A stretch of DNA of 64,000 nt, taken from the NCBI RefSeq assembly GCF_000003815.2, contig NC_049981.1:17903041-17967040 (forward strand), in the 5' to 3' direction. Shown here one piece after another: positions 1-14,000 of the stretch. The stretch comes from Branchiostoma floridae (lineage: Eukaryota; Chordata; Leptocardii; Amphioxiformes; Branchiostomatidae). A program made the translations under genes and the position numbers. The notes beneath the pieces are model-generated. The model was given only the letters and a program-made list of their open reading frames with translations, was not told the DNA's origin and did not search any database. Position 1 is the first letter of the stretch. Each line of letters begins with the position of its first letter.

Positions 1-427
1 TTTCAAGGTCTCACCGAGACCCACCCACATATCAAATATCACAATAATCCAACCGGGGTTTCATCCACATAAATACATACATGTAATATTACACACACAC
101 ATCACCTCGCACAAACGCTACCAATATGGTGAAGGTTGCCGTCAGACGAGATTGTGTCAACACTTGTAGGCTATGCAAAAGCGTGTGTTGAGATGGCTGA
201 GTCGCCCGGGTGCCTCAAGGACACACTGCTGAGTTCATGGTTCCTGTTGCCCGTAAAGCCATAGGCTCTGTCAGGAAATGAGGTACTCTATCCCTAAAGG
301 GTTAATGTCTCATATTTTCGCCAATAAGAGATTCTTGGGTTCTCGCTCTCTTTTGTGAAAATGAAACGAGATAGCAGAATGGCCCTCTGGCTAACAGTCC
401 CAATAGGTTTTAATTTGAAAGACCCTG

Positions 428-580
428 ATCCAAGTCAGAGGGTAATGGCATCTCGGTTGGGGCTGTACCGTCATTTGGAAGGGACGTAAACAGGGGTTCC
501 GTGTTCATGAACATCAAACATGTTAAAGGGGAAAGGCAGGCAACCCCTAGCCTCCCTGTAACATCACACTCTGCTACTGA
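428..580 (+). mobile_element. SINE body fragment
   Basis: GGCATCTCGGTTGGGGCTGT, GGGACGTAAACAGGGGT and ATGTTAAAGGGG are shared, in order, with a diverged copy at about 24,710-24,830. Confidence 0.45.
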
Positions 581-927
581 AGCAACAAAGATACATGTAC
601 TTGCTGCCCTATGTGCCAAGAGGCACTACACGGTTGTGAACGGACACCGACATAGAGATATCACCATTCACGAACATTTCAATGTTCACAATTTTCTCAA
701 TAGACTTTTCTGGATTGAAAAACGCAAATGTCAAACCAATTCTTTAATTCAAAAGTCTCCAGCGACCAGCTTGTCGGCCGCCGGAGTCGTCATGGAACTC
801 TCTACTGCGGAAGTGTTGTGAGTGTACAACTGCGTGAACCATGGCGAAGCGGTTGAATGTTGCTAGACCCTTGAACCTGCTCTATTGTGCAACCAGAGAT
901 ATGGTAAAATAAAAGAGATATCGATAT

Positions 928-1180
928 CCCTGTAGCTCAACTGGTAGCGGCCTCACAGTTGAGCTCATGGTTACAATCAAGTTGTGGGTAACTCAGTAGG
1001 GCACTATCTTTCGGATGGGATGCAAAATTGAAGTCCCGTGTTCGAGGCTGGCACCCTCTGAAATATACGCGTACCCTGCTACAGGGAAAGCAGGGAAACT
1101 GGTTGTCCTCAGAGGAACTTGTAATTGCAAGGTGAACAACAGCATGAGCTTAGATAATGACATGCTATAGAAACACAATT
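928..1180 (+). mobile_element. Degenerate tRNA-derived SINE
   Basis: CCCTGTAGCTCAACTGGTAG with a TGTTCGAGG B-box-like segment about 90 bases on. A related head is on the minus strand at about 44,505-44,575. Confidence 0.5.
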
Positions 1181-1631
1181 TTCACCTGTACGTCCATATC
1201 AATAATTCTTTGAAATCATTTCACCAAATGTTCGGCTTTTCTCAATCAAAGGGCACGTTACCGGGAGCGTCAGTTGGCATTTACTTTCAAGAACAAGATA
1301 TTTGATTTAACCACACGCGCGAGGCTTCAAACGGCACACGTCAGATAGTAATTGCCATTTGATATGTTCTTTTTTAAAACTCTATGTGTTGGGGCCGTCG
1401 CCATGAGCACTAGCCCGTATGTTTATGAGAGTTTTGTTACCGGGCGTTATGAATATAGATTTGGTTTCATCGCCATCGGCTCTTATTAGTAACGCAGGAG
1501 TAGAAAAAAACTACAGTACCTGAGAACACACCGCACACTGCAGCGGTGGGGAGCAGAGGCGAAGACGATTTTCGTGGATCAGCAAGTACATAGAATGTTA
1601 TCTATTATTACTTTCGCCAAGAATGTTATGT

Positions 1632-1755
1632 TTCTGGTAGCGTTTGTTTGTATGTATGTATGTATGTATGTATGTATGTATGTATGTATGTGCGTATGTA
1701 TGTATTTATTTATTTCTGTATGTATGCATGTATGTATGTATTTATGTTTGTGTAT
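1632..1755. repeat. GTAT/TATG microsatellite
   Basis: Tandem TATG with TTTA and TGCA interruptions. A family A fragment (minus orientation) follows at about 1,830-2,010, in the place where other copies carry a CA repeat. Confidence 0.9.
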
Positions 1756-2221
1756 AAACAACATAACTCGAGAAGGCCTGGTTGGGTTTTCTTTGATGTT
1801 TGTATGTGGGTAGGTCTTGATTAGACTTTGATTAGATTCTGGGGGCCCTAGTGAGTCTTTACGGTACTGCAAAGAACTTCTGGTTTTGATCTCTCGTGTT
1901 CTTGGCATGCCGTGGCCATGATGTTTGCGTGGTAGATAGCTCTTGTGGCAAAGGTGGCGTATGTTTGGTCCCCCTAGCGGCTTTTTAACTGCAGGGAATA
2001 TTTTTGAGTCGGACTCTGAAAGAGAGTAGCTGAAGAAGGATTTGACTGGTAGTCATTATTTTTGGTACGCAGATTAATTTGATAAGTGCATAATAAGTAG
2101 GGTTGTGAGTAAATTTTCAGAAGAAGGATTTCAGACTGTTGATTGAGAAGTGTAAGGGTGGTGTTATTTTTTGATCCACTGAAACGCTATTTTCCTTGCT
2201 TTGGTATGCAAATGCCGCATA

Positions 2222-2522
2222 AAGCTAAGGGCACAACCCGCCGTACGTGGAGATACGTGCTGTCTACGTGCTAAAACGTGGGCAATCTTTTGGGATCCGT
2301 AAGTGGTAAGTAACGCCTATGTTTGAATTTTGGAGCATGCAGACACGCCGTAAAACTTTACGCCATCGGGCTGCGGATTCGCCCCCCGTACGTGCCAGCA
2401 CGGGCGACGCGCCTGTCCTGTACAGCCTGAACGTTTTTAGAAATACGTGGCGGACGTGGCACGTCTTCCCCCAAAAAAACGTACGGACAAATTGCCCGTA
2501 CGGCGGGATGTGCCATTAGCTT
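2222..2522. mobile_element. 300-bp MITE with 25-base TIRs
   Basis: Left AAGCTAAGGGCACAACCCGC and right (reversed) AAGCTAATGGCACATCCCGC are inverted repeats extending into CCGTACG. The interior is rich in CGTACG-like motifs. Non-coding. Confidence 0.65.
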
Positions 2523-2689
2523 CATCGTAAATAATGAGTGTGTGTGCGGTCCTCTGCTTCATCTTTCCCGCCTCCACTGTAACCTGTTACAAGGGAACTC
2601 AACCCCAGTAACAGGTCTTATTTTGCAATTATCATATATCAATGAATAGATAACCAGTCGATGTTTTGTAGAGTTCTACTTGTGTAAAT

Positions 2690-3163
2690 TAGGTACACAG
2701 AAAGCTTGGTTTGGGCACTTTTACGGACCATTCTGCTCTAAAAGTCTACTTTTATACATGGATAAATTACTAACGTTACAGAATGACCCACAAATGTTCT
2801 GATGATGTTTGTGCTCACACGGTCTACTCAAAAAGTGCTCATGAAACATCATCGAAATTCATACTAGTACTAGATTGGGCTCCACAGCCATATGAGAGCG
2901 TGTAGAGGAGGTCGAGGACAACCTTCCCACTGATCTTCGGACACGAAGAAGCAGCCATCATCAGCCAGTATCTGTTCCCATGGTCAAAGTCACGTCCTCC
3001 ACCACCAGCGCACAATGCATTGGAAGGGTCCTCAGGGGATTTCGTTTGCTACCATGTTCCCCTGCGTCAACTTGTGGTAAATTTGACCAAACAAACTTGA
3101 TGCAAATATAATTATTTATTCTCTGAGGAATTATGATACTCGCTTCTGGAGTGGAATGCCCCT
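2690..3163 (-). mobile_element. Family B: second copy, truncated at one end
   Basis: Inverse orientation to the copy at 9,618. The intact terminus (GGAGTGGAATGCCCCT) is followed by TTAA at 3164-3167. Interior blocks match at about 2,960-3,060 and 2,700-2,830. No second terminus is found. Confidence 0.65.
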
Positions 3164-3167
3164 TTAA

Positions 3168-4374
3168 GAGGGTCTGCATGCCTTTTTCCGTTAAGCGTTA
3201 CGAGCCATTTTAATTCACCGTTAATCGTTACCGACCCGCTCTAATTCAACGTTAATCGTTATCGGTATATTCTTCGTGAAGCGTTATTGGTCGTTTTAAT
3301 TCAACGTTAATCGTTATTTGTTATCCCGAATTCACCGTTAATCGTTACCAAGAAATTCTTCGTAACCCGTTGTACACGCGAAGTCTAATGCCAGATAGAA
3401 CCCCTGAGAATGCAGGAAATGGCGTTTCAAAGGGTCCATATTTCAAAATTTCTCCGAGCCTCCCGGCCTTCGGCTCTGGACAGGGTAAAATATGTTGCGG
3501 AAGCGTTGCCCTCAAAAACTTTATCACTCATACAGATTTCAGTGTCAAGCTTAGTTTCGGGCAAAAAGTAATCCTAGAATGCAGAAAATGATGTTTCTCC
3601 GGACCTCCCTTGCGACGGCTTGCGCCCTTGGCGCTTACGACGACATGGCGAAAATATATTAGGGGCGTAGGTTTTCGCACAAAACAACCTTTTCTCTCTA
3701 ATAAAATGTTACATTTGTATATCTAATTCAGTTTCGTCTTACAGCAAAATCTGTCCTTCAAAAGGCAGTAAATGGCGTTTCGGACGGTCCAGATTTTAAA
3801 ATTTTCCCGGACTTATATTGCAACATCTCGTGCCTTCCGAGCTCGAATCGAAATGGTAAAATATGTCGGTGGCTCTGGGGATGGAGGCCAAAGCTATAAC
3901 TATGTGTAATTTGATGAAAATGTCAAAATCAACCTAGCTTAGTCGGTCTGCCAAATTTGCCAAAAAATGCAGGAAATAGCATTTAAGAGGGTCTTGATTT
4001 TAAAACTTTCCCGGGGAGCATACCCCCGGACCCCCCTGGAATGCGTCGCGCCTTCGGCGCTCCATGTGCTGAAACAATAGTTCAATCCCTCCATAAGAAA
4101 TTTGCTGCCGCCGTCTCTTTACAGATGTCATGGACATTGTCCCTGTCATTCCTCCGGGTTTTGGGCACCTTTTGCTTCTCACAATGTCATTAGCCGGATA
4201 TTTTCACCCATTGAATAGGACTGCACGTCAATGTTACTTAAGTGTTATGCGTTGTAACTCCTTCTGAATTTACCGTTAAGCGTTATCGGGCCTCCTGAAT
4301 TTACCGTTAAGCGTTACCGGGCCTCCTGAATTCACCGTTAAGCGTTACCAGGACCCCCCCATGCAGACCCTCCT
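3168..4374. mobile_element. Family C: TIR element with subterminal GTTAAGCGTTA arrays
   Basis: Termini GAGGGTCTGCATG (3168) and CATGCAGACCCTCC (to 4373) are inverted repeats; TTAA abuts both sides (3164-3167 and 4375-4378). Inside each end are several copies of an about 30-base motif around ACCGTTAAGCGTTACC, possibly transposase-binding sites. It abuts family B at its target site. No ORF of note. Confidence 0.65.
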
Positions 4375-4378
4375 TTAA

Positions 4379-4972
4379 GTTGGACGTCCTCTCCGCTCTA
4401 CTCCACGGTGTGCATCTGGCGTAGTCAGTAAAAACTGCTGCCTGTGTAATGCGATATTCTATTTATTCTCTGCTCACTTCTTTTGTCTTGTATGAGTCTA
4501 GATATCACCTAATATGTGCAGTGACCCCGCGTTTCCAGTTTCATTTGTTTCTTGTAGCTTTGGTTGCGATGCGTTCGTTTATTTCTGTCATTCCTGCCTG
4601 CCAAGCCCAGATGTAGCGTCCCTGGGAAAGGCTTGATTCGAAATGCACGACCACTCATGAAGGCGTGGGTTGTTCACGATTGCCTGGAGCGGAATTTACG
4701 TGGTAGAAACTGACTAAAAATAAAATCCTCTTTGATGAGCCTGTCTGTTTCCCGACAACACCTCTACTATTCCATTTTTTTCATCAAGAGAGATTCAACA
4801 AACATTCTCATGGTTAAAAATATCGGATAACAACCCAGCTATGCCATTTCTGCCAAGTACAAGATACCCAGGTTTCGGTTAACATGCCTTATGAGAAAAG
4901 TAGTGCGGACGCTAATGCCGTGTATCTTGAATATGTCCCACCCAGGATCCAGGGCGCGTTATTTCTGACGGG
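4379..4972. other. GPCR 5' flank, no feature seen
   Basis: Between family C and the GPCR start codon. No clear TATA box or repeat. It should contain the 5'UTR and possibly the promoter; none could be placed. Confidence 0.4.
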
Positions 4973-5033
4973 ATGGACGGGGCAGATGAGACTGGGATGA
5001 CGGCAGGTCTGCAGGACAATAACGTCACCACAG
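4973..5033 (+). CDS. GPCR exon 1: extracellular N-terminus
   Basis: Encodes residues 1-20 plus the first base of codon 21. The ATG sits after a GGG triplet and is the first in-frame Met after the stop at 4928. Contains an N-V-T sequon. There is no signal peptide, as is normal for this receptor class. Donor GTAACG, phase 1. Confidence 0.75.
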
Positions 5034-8000
5034 GTAACGCTCATTCCTCTCACGTTAAAACGGCAGGGTGTTTGGCCCAGAACGTACAGGTCCTGGCTTC
5101 TAATCCTGTCATGTCACCATTTATGTTTTGTTGAAAATTTCAGTCCTACTTTCCTCGTCAGACCTTCAGCATATAAGAGAACCCACCACTCTTTAATATC
5201 AAACAGAGTAGGGTCCTTCTGGGACCTTCCCTATGAGGAGTGGATCAGGTCCTTTTTAGACCATTCTAAATGGACCTAAATGGATGGGGAATTTCCTGAG
5301 CAGTCCCTATCATTTCTACATTCTATGGGTTATGACGTTCTGTTTGTATTTGCTAAGTTTCTGGTGTTGCTTTATGTGAATGCTCTAGATGTATCTGTAA
5401 CCGTGTAAAATTTATAAAATGTGTAATGAAAACATGGAACAGGTATGTCTTAAGATTTCTAACCAGAGGGAAGGACAACCCTGCTCATAAACCGAGAAAA
5501 GACACTCCTGCGTAGAAGTAGAAGAAAACTACTTCTAACATCATAATTACAGAAATTACATTACATTACACAAAAGGTGGGATCATTCGTCTTCCGCTGT
5601 ATCCGAAAAAGAAGTGAAAACCAATAACTCATAATTTAGAGCTAGCTTTTAGACTAGACACTGTTTGTGCCCTTTCATGTTACCTGCAATTAGACCACGG
5701 GCAAGAACTTTCAATAAAATTTTACATTATTCATTAATCATTTACTTGAACAACCACCCCCACCATACAGGAAACGATACCTATCCAGAAAGCCTGCCGG
5801 GTGAGATGCCGCCTCTCGGGGCCGAAGCCTGGGTCGTCCCCGTGCTGTTCGCCCTCATCGGCGTGGTGGGTGTGGGAGCCAACGCGCTCGTCATCTACGT
5901 CAGTAACAAATTCAACGAGCTGAAGACGGCCACAAACCGCTACATCGTGGGTCTGGCCGTGGTAGACTTGGCATTTCTATTCGTGTGCGCTCCCTTCACC
6001 GCCTCGCTATTCGCCACAACTAGCTGGGCCTTGGGCAAGTCCATGTGCAAGTTCATCTTCTATTTCATGCAGGTGAACGCTTTACTGTCACATATACAGG
6101 CTATTACCTCCATAACATGGAGGTAATGTTTGGGGTGTGTCTGTGTGTGTGTGTCTGTTCTGTCCGTGTTCACAAATTTTTGGTCAGGAATAACTTAAGA
6201 ACCTGTCGATGAATTGTGATGACATTTGGAATGTTGGTAGGTGTTGTAGATAAAGCTTAAGCTTGATTATGGGCCTGTTGGCGTCTGACCTTGGTACTGC
6301 AACTGAACTTCCGTTTTTTGTATATTTTGTCATAGACATGCTTCGAATAGGAGATTTTATTGACAGATAGTTTTACATGTCGGCAAGATGCGGTGTATGT
6401 TTGAGCTCCCTAGCAGCTTGCCTTGCTCTGAAACTTCATAGGCGTTTCTCTTGAAACTCAGAAACTATGGATTTTAATGATATTCGGCATGCACGTAGCT
6501 TGGACGGAGTTACACAATCAAATGCAAATTATGCAAACTAGAGCTTAATTTACATGATTAAAATATTATGTAAGTACCAACAACTACAAAATAATTATGC
6601 ACGTTTAACGAAGGACGAACTTTTTACGTATATAGTTAAGGGTTAATGACCCGCCCCAAGGTGTATGTAATAGTTAACCTATGGGAGTGGCCGAGTTTCT
6701 GTGTATAGCACCAGGCCCACCCACCGAGGGGTTTCTAGTCTCCCCGAGGGCGAAGCCCGAGGGAGACTGGAAATCCCCGAGGTGGCGGGCCTGGTGCTAT
6801 ACACCGTGAAAACGAGGCCAATCCCATAGGTAAACTAACTTAGCCTATGGCATACTTCCCCGAAGCTTCTCTAGTTTACCAGCTCTACAAAATGTTACTT
6901 TATTTTGTCCTGAAAGTCCACAATATTTCTTATTGCTTTAAAAGCTGTGACAGACAGTGTCAGGCAACAACAACACAAGGTCATTAATCTGATATCAAGA
7001 CCTTCCCAAGCTGACTGCCTGGAAGGACAGAAAGTCTGGTCATATTCCTCTGGGCAATTAGAAGTCAAGAGTAGGATTGGTCAGTTATCACATGACACAA
7101 TTCAAGTCCCAAAAGAAGGTCTCAAAGGTAACCGAGGATTGGTCAGAACAGGTCACATGCGTATAGCACCCCTAGTTTCCAGGCTGATAACACCACAGTT
7201 TTCTTGATATCAACACACTTTTTCCTCATTTGCATGAAATAGCAGCACACTTTTTTTTTCATAGCCACATACTATGTGGATATAGCAACAGAAAATGGGG
7301 GCTTCTCATTGGCTGAGGGGAAGTAGCAATGGACTGAATGGTGTTATAACGCCTGGGCCTTTGCTATAACCACCGAATAAAACCACCGAGTGGGCGAAGG
7401 GCACAACGTCGGGGGCACGGCGAGTATCGAACTCGGGACCTCTAGTTTCCGAGCCCAATACTCCATCAGTTACGCCACACATGACGCCACGTTTACATTT
7501 TCACTTAAGTTATCTAACTCAATGCACTTAGCCTATGTTGGCGTGGATATGAAAAAAAAAAACATTGTCGTTGTATCTCAGGTGACGGTTCAGGCGATGT
7601 GCGTGACCAGATGTGCCCTGACTTTGGACCGGTACTTCGCCGTGGTCCACCCCATCTCCTCCATCAACTACCGCAGCCCTAGGTTCGCCGTCACCGTCTG
7701 CGCACTCATCTGGATCGGTGGGTACCCAAATCCAACCCCTGTCAACTTTGGATTTTTTAGATTATTTTACAGGTTTGCGATAGCAAAACCGATTTTCTTT
7801 TCGTGGTCGCCGCCATGTTAGAATTTGACTGGCACGATCTCCGACTCATTCCGTAACAATGTTCTTCCCCGCATGAGACAAATTAGTTCTCCTGTGGTGT
7901 TACCGCGGCCTGCATATTAATGGCCCGTCATACTACTAGCCAGAAATGGACAATGACGGTAACAAATCGTCAATGACTGGCCAGAAAGCGTCATTGACGC

Positions 8001-11000
8001 AGACGCGATCTTATTTGTGGTAATGTAGTGTAGGGTGGAAAGGATTATACACATTAGATGTTACCTACACAGGAGGCGTTGTTGTTGCTACGTGGGAAGG
8101 GCCGGGAAAGTTGATAGAGTGGTGCGGCAAGATCCATAACGATGGAGGGTTATAGTGTGTTGTTTGATGTCACGTCTTCTCTGACTTTGGCAAAGACTTT
8201 GGCAGACTATTACATCATCATCTATTTTCCATTTTTTAAATAATATATGGTATATATTTACATTTTGCAGCAGCTTTGTATGATTGTTTGGTCGAAAACC
8301 TTTCGCTGGAAAGGGACGAAAATTGATGCGTGCGCAGATTCCCTTCATATGATCCAGCATGGCCTAGTTAGTAAAAATAGTGCGGCAATGAAAATGCATT
8401 GCCATGGCGACGGAGTTATGGTTTAGATATATATTGAATTATACATTTGCTGTTACTAGCAAGTACTAACAAGGTCTACTTGATGGATGGGCTGTCGACC
8501 TCTGCCCTGCTATCCTGTAACTTTGACCTCTTCCAGACATCTTGGAATGCATGTCCTTATTCCTGAGATTCTAAAAACAATAGGAGTGTGTCCTACCTCT
8601 CTGCCTCTCTTCACCAAACACGTCATTTCTTTTTAACCTTGTGGGTTGCATCCTGCTTCTAAGCACCATTTCTCAGTTTTACACGACGATCAGTCAAAAA
8701 TTTCTGCGAGTACTTACGCCGCCATGAAAATGCATTGTCATGGCGACGGAGTTATATATGGTTTATATGTATTAATTGCACAAACTGCCAAGGGTTGATG
8801 GATTACTCTGTCACCTTTAACCTCCAGATGTTCTCTTATAATCTTCCCTTGGCTCATGGTATCACTTTCACTCTCCTAGACACTCGGGTGCTTGGGAATC
8901 CCCTTTGGGGAACGGAAGAATGCAGACTAGCATGATGCAACAACGCACGCGCGGACTCTAAATTCCTCACATGCCTGTCCAATTCTGGGAATTCATGGCA
9001 AACGATCGCACACTATACTATTAGGCGTCGACACTGAGGCGTCGCCAAAAATCTCAAAATACTGAACACTCTTGGCTAGAAGGTCCGTGGCGATACCGCG
9101 TATAACAGTCGTCTTTTCATGTCATGATTTTCAACACCTTTGAAACTGGTTTTACTAACACAGCTTAGAACATGGCCACTACCCCTCAGCCAATGGGAGC
9201 CCTTCAATTACTGTGATTATATCCACATAGTGCAGAAAAAGTGTTGTACTATCCAAAAAGTGTGGGATTATGTAAAATTTGCATAAGATAATACCACACT
9301 TTTTGGATAGTACCACACTTTTTGGATAATCCAACACTTTTTCTGCACCACTGGTCGGATCACACACNNNNNNNNNNNNNNNNNNNNNNNNNNNNNNNNN
9401 NNNNNNNNNNNNNNNNNNNNNNNNNNNNNNNNNNNNNNNNNNNNNNNNNNNNNNNNNNNNNNNNNNNAAGATACATCAATGACATGCTCTTCAGGCAATA
9501 CATTGTCTGCGTTAGAGAAAATTTGTCGGCCTTTGACGGGCAAAAAGCGGCGTCTGCCACTTCTTTCCAACCGACACGCTTCAAGACCAGTAGCCTTCTC
9601 GTTCGCTGAATATTTAAAGGGGCATTCCACTCCAGAAACGAGTATTATTATTCCTCAGAGAATAAATAATTATGTTTGAATCAAGTTTGTTTGGTCAAAT
9701 GTACCACAGGTTTAAGCTTAAACGCAAGGGAACATTGTAGCAAACGAGTTCTTGAATTCCCCTGAGGACCCTTCCAATGCATTGTTCGCTGGTGAGGGAG
9801 GACTTGGCTTTGACCATGGGAACAGGCACTAGGTACCGGTTATAGTATAGATTTCTATATTATGATGTTTTAGGATCACTTTTTTAGTAGACTGTGTATG
9901 CACAAACGTCATCAGAACGTTTGTGGGTCATGCTGTAGCAATTTGTTCATGTATAAAAGTAGCCTTTTTAGAGAAGAATGGTCCACAAAAGTGACCAAAT
10001 CTCTGAATTCCAAGGACCGCTGAGCTTAAAACTTTTTGTGTTCCTTCCTAAATGTCCGATAGCCACTCTACCACTTTCGTTCGCTCAGCGGTTCTACCGT
10101 TAGCGAGGAATTGTGCCCAACGTCGGCCACACAAGCAGTTTTGGCGCCGCCATTTTACGTTGACTGACTTTCAACTCCTTATAGTTAAGTGGTCAAATAT
10201 CCCCATCCCAAGATGATATAGTCTTCAAACTTTTTTCGTATTTCCCTACATATGTGATAATCACTTGACTGCTTTGTCAAGCTTATCCCGACTACCGTTA
10301 GCGAGAAAGTGTGACGGAAGTCGCGAACTCATATACGGCGCAGTACATTAGAAGCGGGTCCGTATGGGGGTGCTTGGATTTAGAAAAGAATATTGCCTGA
10401 AAGACAAATCAGGTAACTTTGCGAAAAGTCGAGTGCATTTGTATCCCAAAAAATATCATCTATCAGAAAATAACACTCGCTTCTGGAGTGGAATGCCCCT
10501 TTAAGTCCAAGCTTTAGCACGCCGAGGAAACCAACACTGGGGTAGGAAGTTGGAATGTGAAAGGGGTATACCATGCCCAGGGTAAATATGATTATTAGTG
10601 ATTATGAAACAAGACCAAACTTTATCTAACCAACACTTTAAATAATTGGGGCTTATCCACATTTTCGACCCGTGTACTAGCCTAAATACGTGTGCTAATA
10701 TCCTTGTCACATTATCCACGATCGGGCGTATTGATGGAAGATCGGCCGTATTTAAGATCGACAGAGGGTTGCCCGTATTTTTCACCTGAAAACCGTCCCT
10801 GCCACATATAAGCCATGCTTTGTACCTTGTACAATTATTGTGCAATAAAGTTATTATTATAAGCGAGGCTCGGGCGATTGCCGCAGAATCGTCGTCCGAT
10901 CGATTTTCGCCAAATGTGACAGAGGTATACGGGTGCGGTCACATGTAGGCCGTTCGATCGTCGTACGATTTTGATAATAGGATTTTTAAGCAGGCAGTGA

Positions 11001-14000
11001 CAGCGCTACCACCCGCAAGGATCCAATACAGCGTTTTGTGCAACAAGACAGCTGAACATTGTAGGACACATGCATGGCTGTCCTAAAAATGCCCCAAGTT
11101 AGCGATCGTAGGACGATCGCACAACTATGCGCCTTTAAGACACATGGTTTTTGGCGGGTGAATGATTTTGAAACCTGCCTTTTGTGTGAAAATTTTAGAT
11201 GAACTATTCCTTTTTTTTACTTTGAATCTGGTATAAAATTCTAATAAACTATTTTTTCACGATTTATATGACTTATCGATAATCTACAGGAGTAATGTTC
11301 AATATTTTTCCAAAATATCCAAAATGTGAGCTGTACTCAATAAGAATGCGACGGTAACTACAGAGGTTAGCACAACACTCCACTATTGGCTAAGTTGTTG
11401 TTGGGAGAAGGTCTTGCCCAGAGGAGTCTATTCACATTTCACATTTTCCTCATCTCATACCGCATGCGCACTGCAAATACTGAGCTGCAAATACTAATAC
11501 ACCCCGGAGGGATCCTTTCATCCCACTGCATAGCGACCATAATTCTGTGTTTTTATCCACTAATTGCGAGTTCTTTTGAAGAAAATACCAGAAGGCTTTA
11601 GCAACCACTATTTGGGATTCACAAAACATAAAAGCGCAAGATCAAAAAGATTCTAAGGCATCTGAGAAAAAACAACCTTTTTTGTTGTTTAACTAGAAAG
11701 GCCGGTATTTGCTTAGGAGCAAATTCAGCTATTTTCACTCCGCTCTCCCCTTTATGCAGAAATGGACTGTTCCAAAATTGAACTTGAAAAAATAAATCCA
11801 ATGTTGGAATGACCCGGAACTACGATGCTACTATACTATTAGTAGTACTGTACGGTAATCAAACTTTTATTACCTCCATGAAATGTCATGGAATGGAGGT
11901 TATATTTTCTGTTATGTGTCTCTGACTGTGTAGATGATTACTCAAGAACGGCTGGATGGATTGGTTTCATACTTGTTGTGTTGGTGGGGTGTGATGAAAG
12001 CTTGAATCGATGAGATTTTGGGAGCCGTATCTGTCGTTATAATCGATGTAATAATATCAGAAATCACCCCTATATTTGAGATATATTGGTACAGGCATCT
12101 TGCTTTATGTGTTTGTTAATGGGCTTAGCTGCAAGCAGATAGTGAGGTGATTTCTATGACAGCTGTATGGGGAACCCACATTAGTTTTATTTATGTCTGC
12201 TTAGGACCGTTTCAAATATTTGTAACAGTTGGCACATTAGTGCCCCTGTTTGCCCAGCCCAACATTCTAGAACATCTGTTTTGGGAGGCGGACAATTTTG
12301 ATTGTGATAATAAATTGCATGTATCATTGTATGTACTTGTGCGTTTGGGGACGCAGTGTGTTATATTTCGTTTGTGTTGTTAGATGTTTTGTGGTGCGCA
12401 TTGCGTAACGCGGAAGTTTCGTTAGTATGTACTTGGATGTATGACATATCTAATATGTGGGTGTGTTAGGTAATCCCTTATCTGAACAGGTGTGCGTATA
12501 GCAACTGGTTAGGGTAATGTAACAGTTAACTCCTTAAAGCAGCTGTTTCACGATGCTGGGCAACTGTTTCCCGATGCTGGGCAACTGTTTCCCGATGCTG
12601 GACAATTTGAATATGATAAATAACTTTGTATTTAGCCACTTGTGCCTTTGGGGACCTGGTGTGTTATACTTTGTTTGCGCTGTTAGATTTTGTGGTCCGT
12701 GTGGCTTATGCTGATGTTGTGCTGGTAAGTACTTGCATTATTATATATCGGGCATCAACTTGTCCCCGTATCCTACATGTAGGTATTGGTTGTCGGATAT
12801 TTCATGTCCTTTTGGTTGTGTTGATGATGTGTTTGTATCCTGTATTGTATTTCTTGTATTGCAGTAGTGTTTTTGTCATATGTCATATTATGACAAATCA
12901 TACAGTTGCGATTCATCCCAGTATGTAGAACATAATGCCTGTCTTGGAAAATGAGTGGTTACTGTCTGTGGTTTCCGCACCTATGTTTTGTTCCTGTTTG
13001 CGATATTGATATATGGTTTGGTGTGCCCGGTGTACACAGTCGTCCTACGATGCAAGTTGGTTCCTTAGTTTTCTCGTATGTGATATTATGACAAAGCATA
13101 CAGTTGCGGTTTTACCTAATATGTATGACATATTGCTTGTCCTGGAAAATGAGTCGTTACTGTCTGTGATTATCGCAACTATAGTTGATGTCCCGTTTGC
13201 GATATTCGCATATTGTTTGGTGTGCCTGTACACAGTCGTGAAACGATGCACGTATCAGAAATCACCCCTGTAGTTGCAATATATTGGAACAGGCATCGTG
13301 CTTTAAGTGCTTGTTAATGGGCTTAGCTCCAAGCAGATAGTGAGGTCATGGAACCCCGAGTTTTTTTAAATATGATAATTAGTTTTATTTATGTCTGCTT
13401 AGGATATCATGGAGATGTGAAGCGTAAGTATAATTGTAAGAGGTACATTTAACGGTAATGCTTAACAGGTATGGATGTCTCACATACTGTACTGCTGATT
13501 TGAGTGACATGGTGATTAAAATGCCATTAGGTCCACCGTCCTCTCTTAGATGGGTTGGGTGTCAGAAGTTTTATGGGCGATACAGATGTTCTGATTTCGT
13601 TACGATAAGGGACAGTTGTTAGTTGTCTCTTTCGTAGCCAATGGTATTTTTTTTTAGCAGACGGGGTTGGCGCCAAGTATCCATCTTACAGTTGGTGTAG
13701 GGCTGTCAGAGGAAAGTGTGCATCTCGTTTTTGTACCGTGTGAACAGCTGATGATATTGGTGGAAAATCAAATCACCATCTGACTAAAGTTGGCCACGTC
13801 CCTTCTTCTTTCTGAGTTTCCCAACTTCCTCCCACCACACCGCTCTGAGGCACATAGTCGAACCTCAATAATGCTGATAACCTTAGACAGTTTAAATGCC
13901 AAACATCAAGCTTAAGGAACACCACGCTACCATATGCCGTCGACCTCTTAAATGCACATTACACAATTAAGTGTCACATTTTGATAATTACTAATCAGAT

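Noticed and set aside
12147-13273. Hydrophobic ORFs resembling membrane segments
   Set aside because: They fall inside the long family A element, are interrupted, and reflect T-rich sequence rather than a conserved protein.
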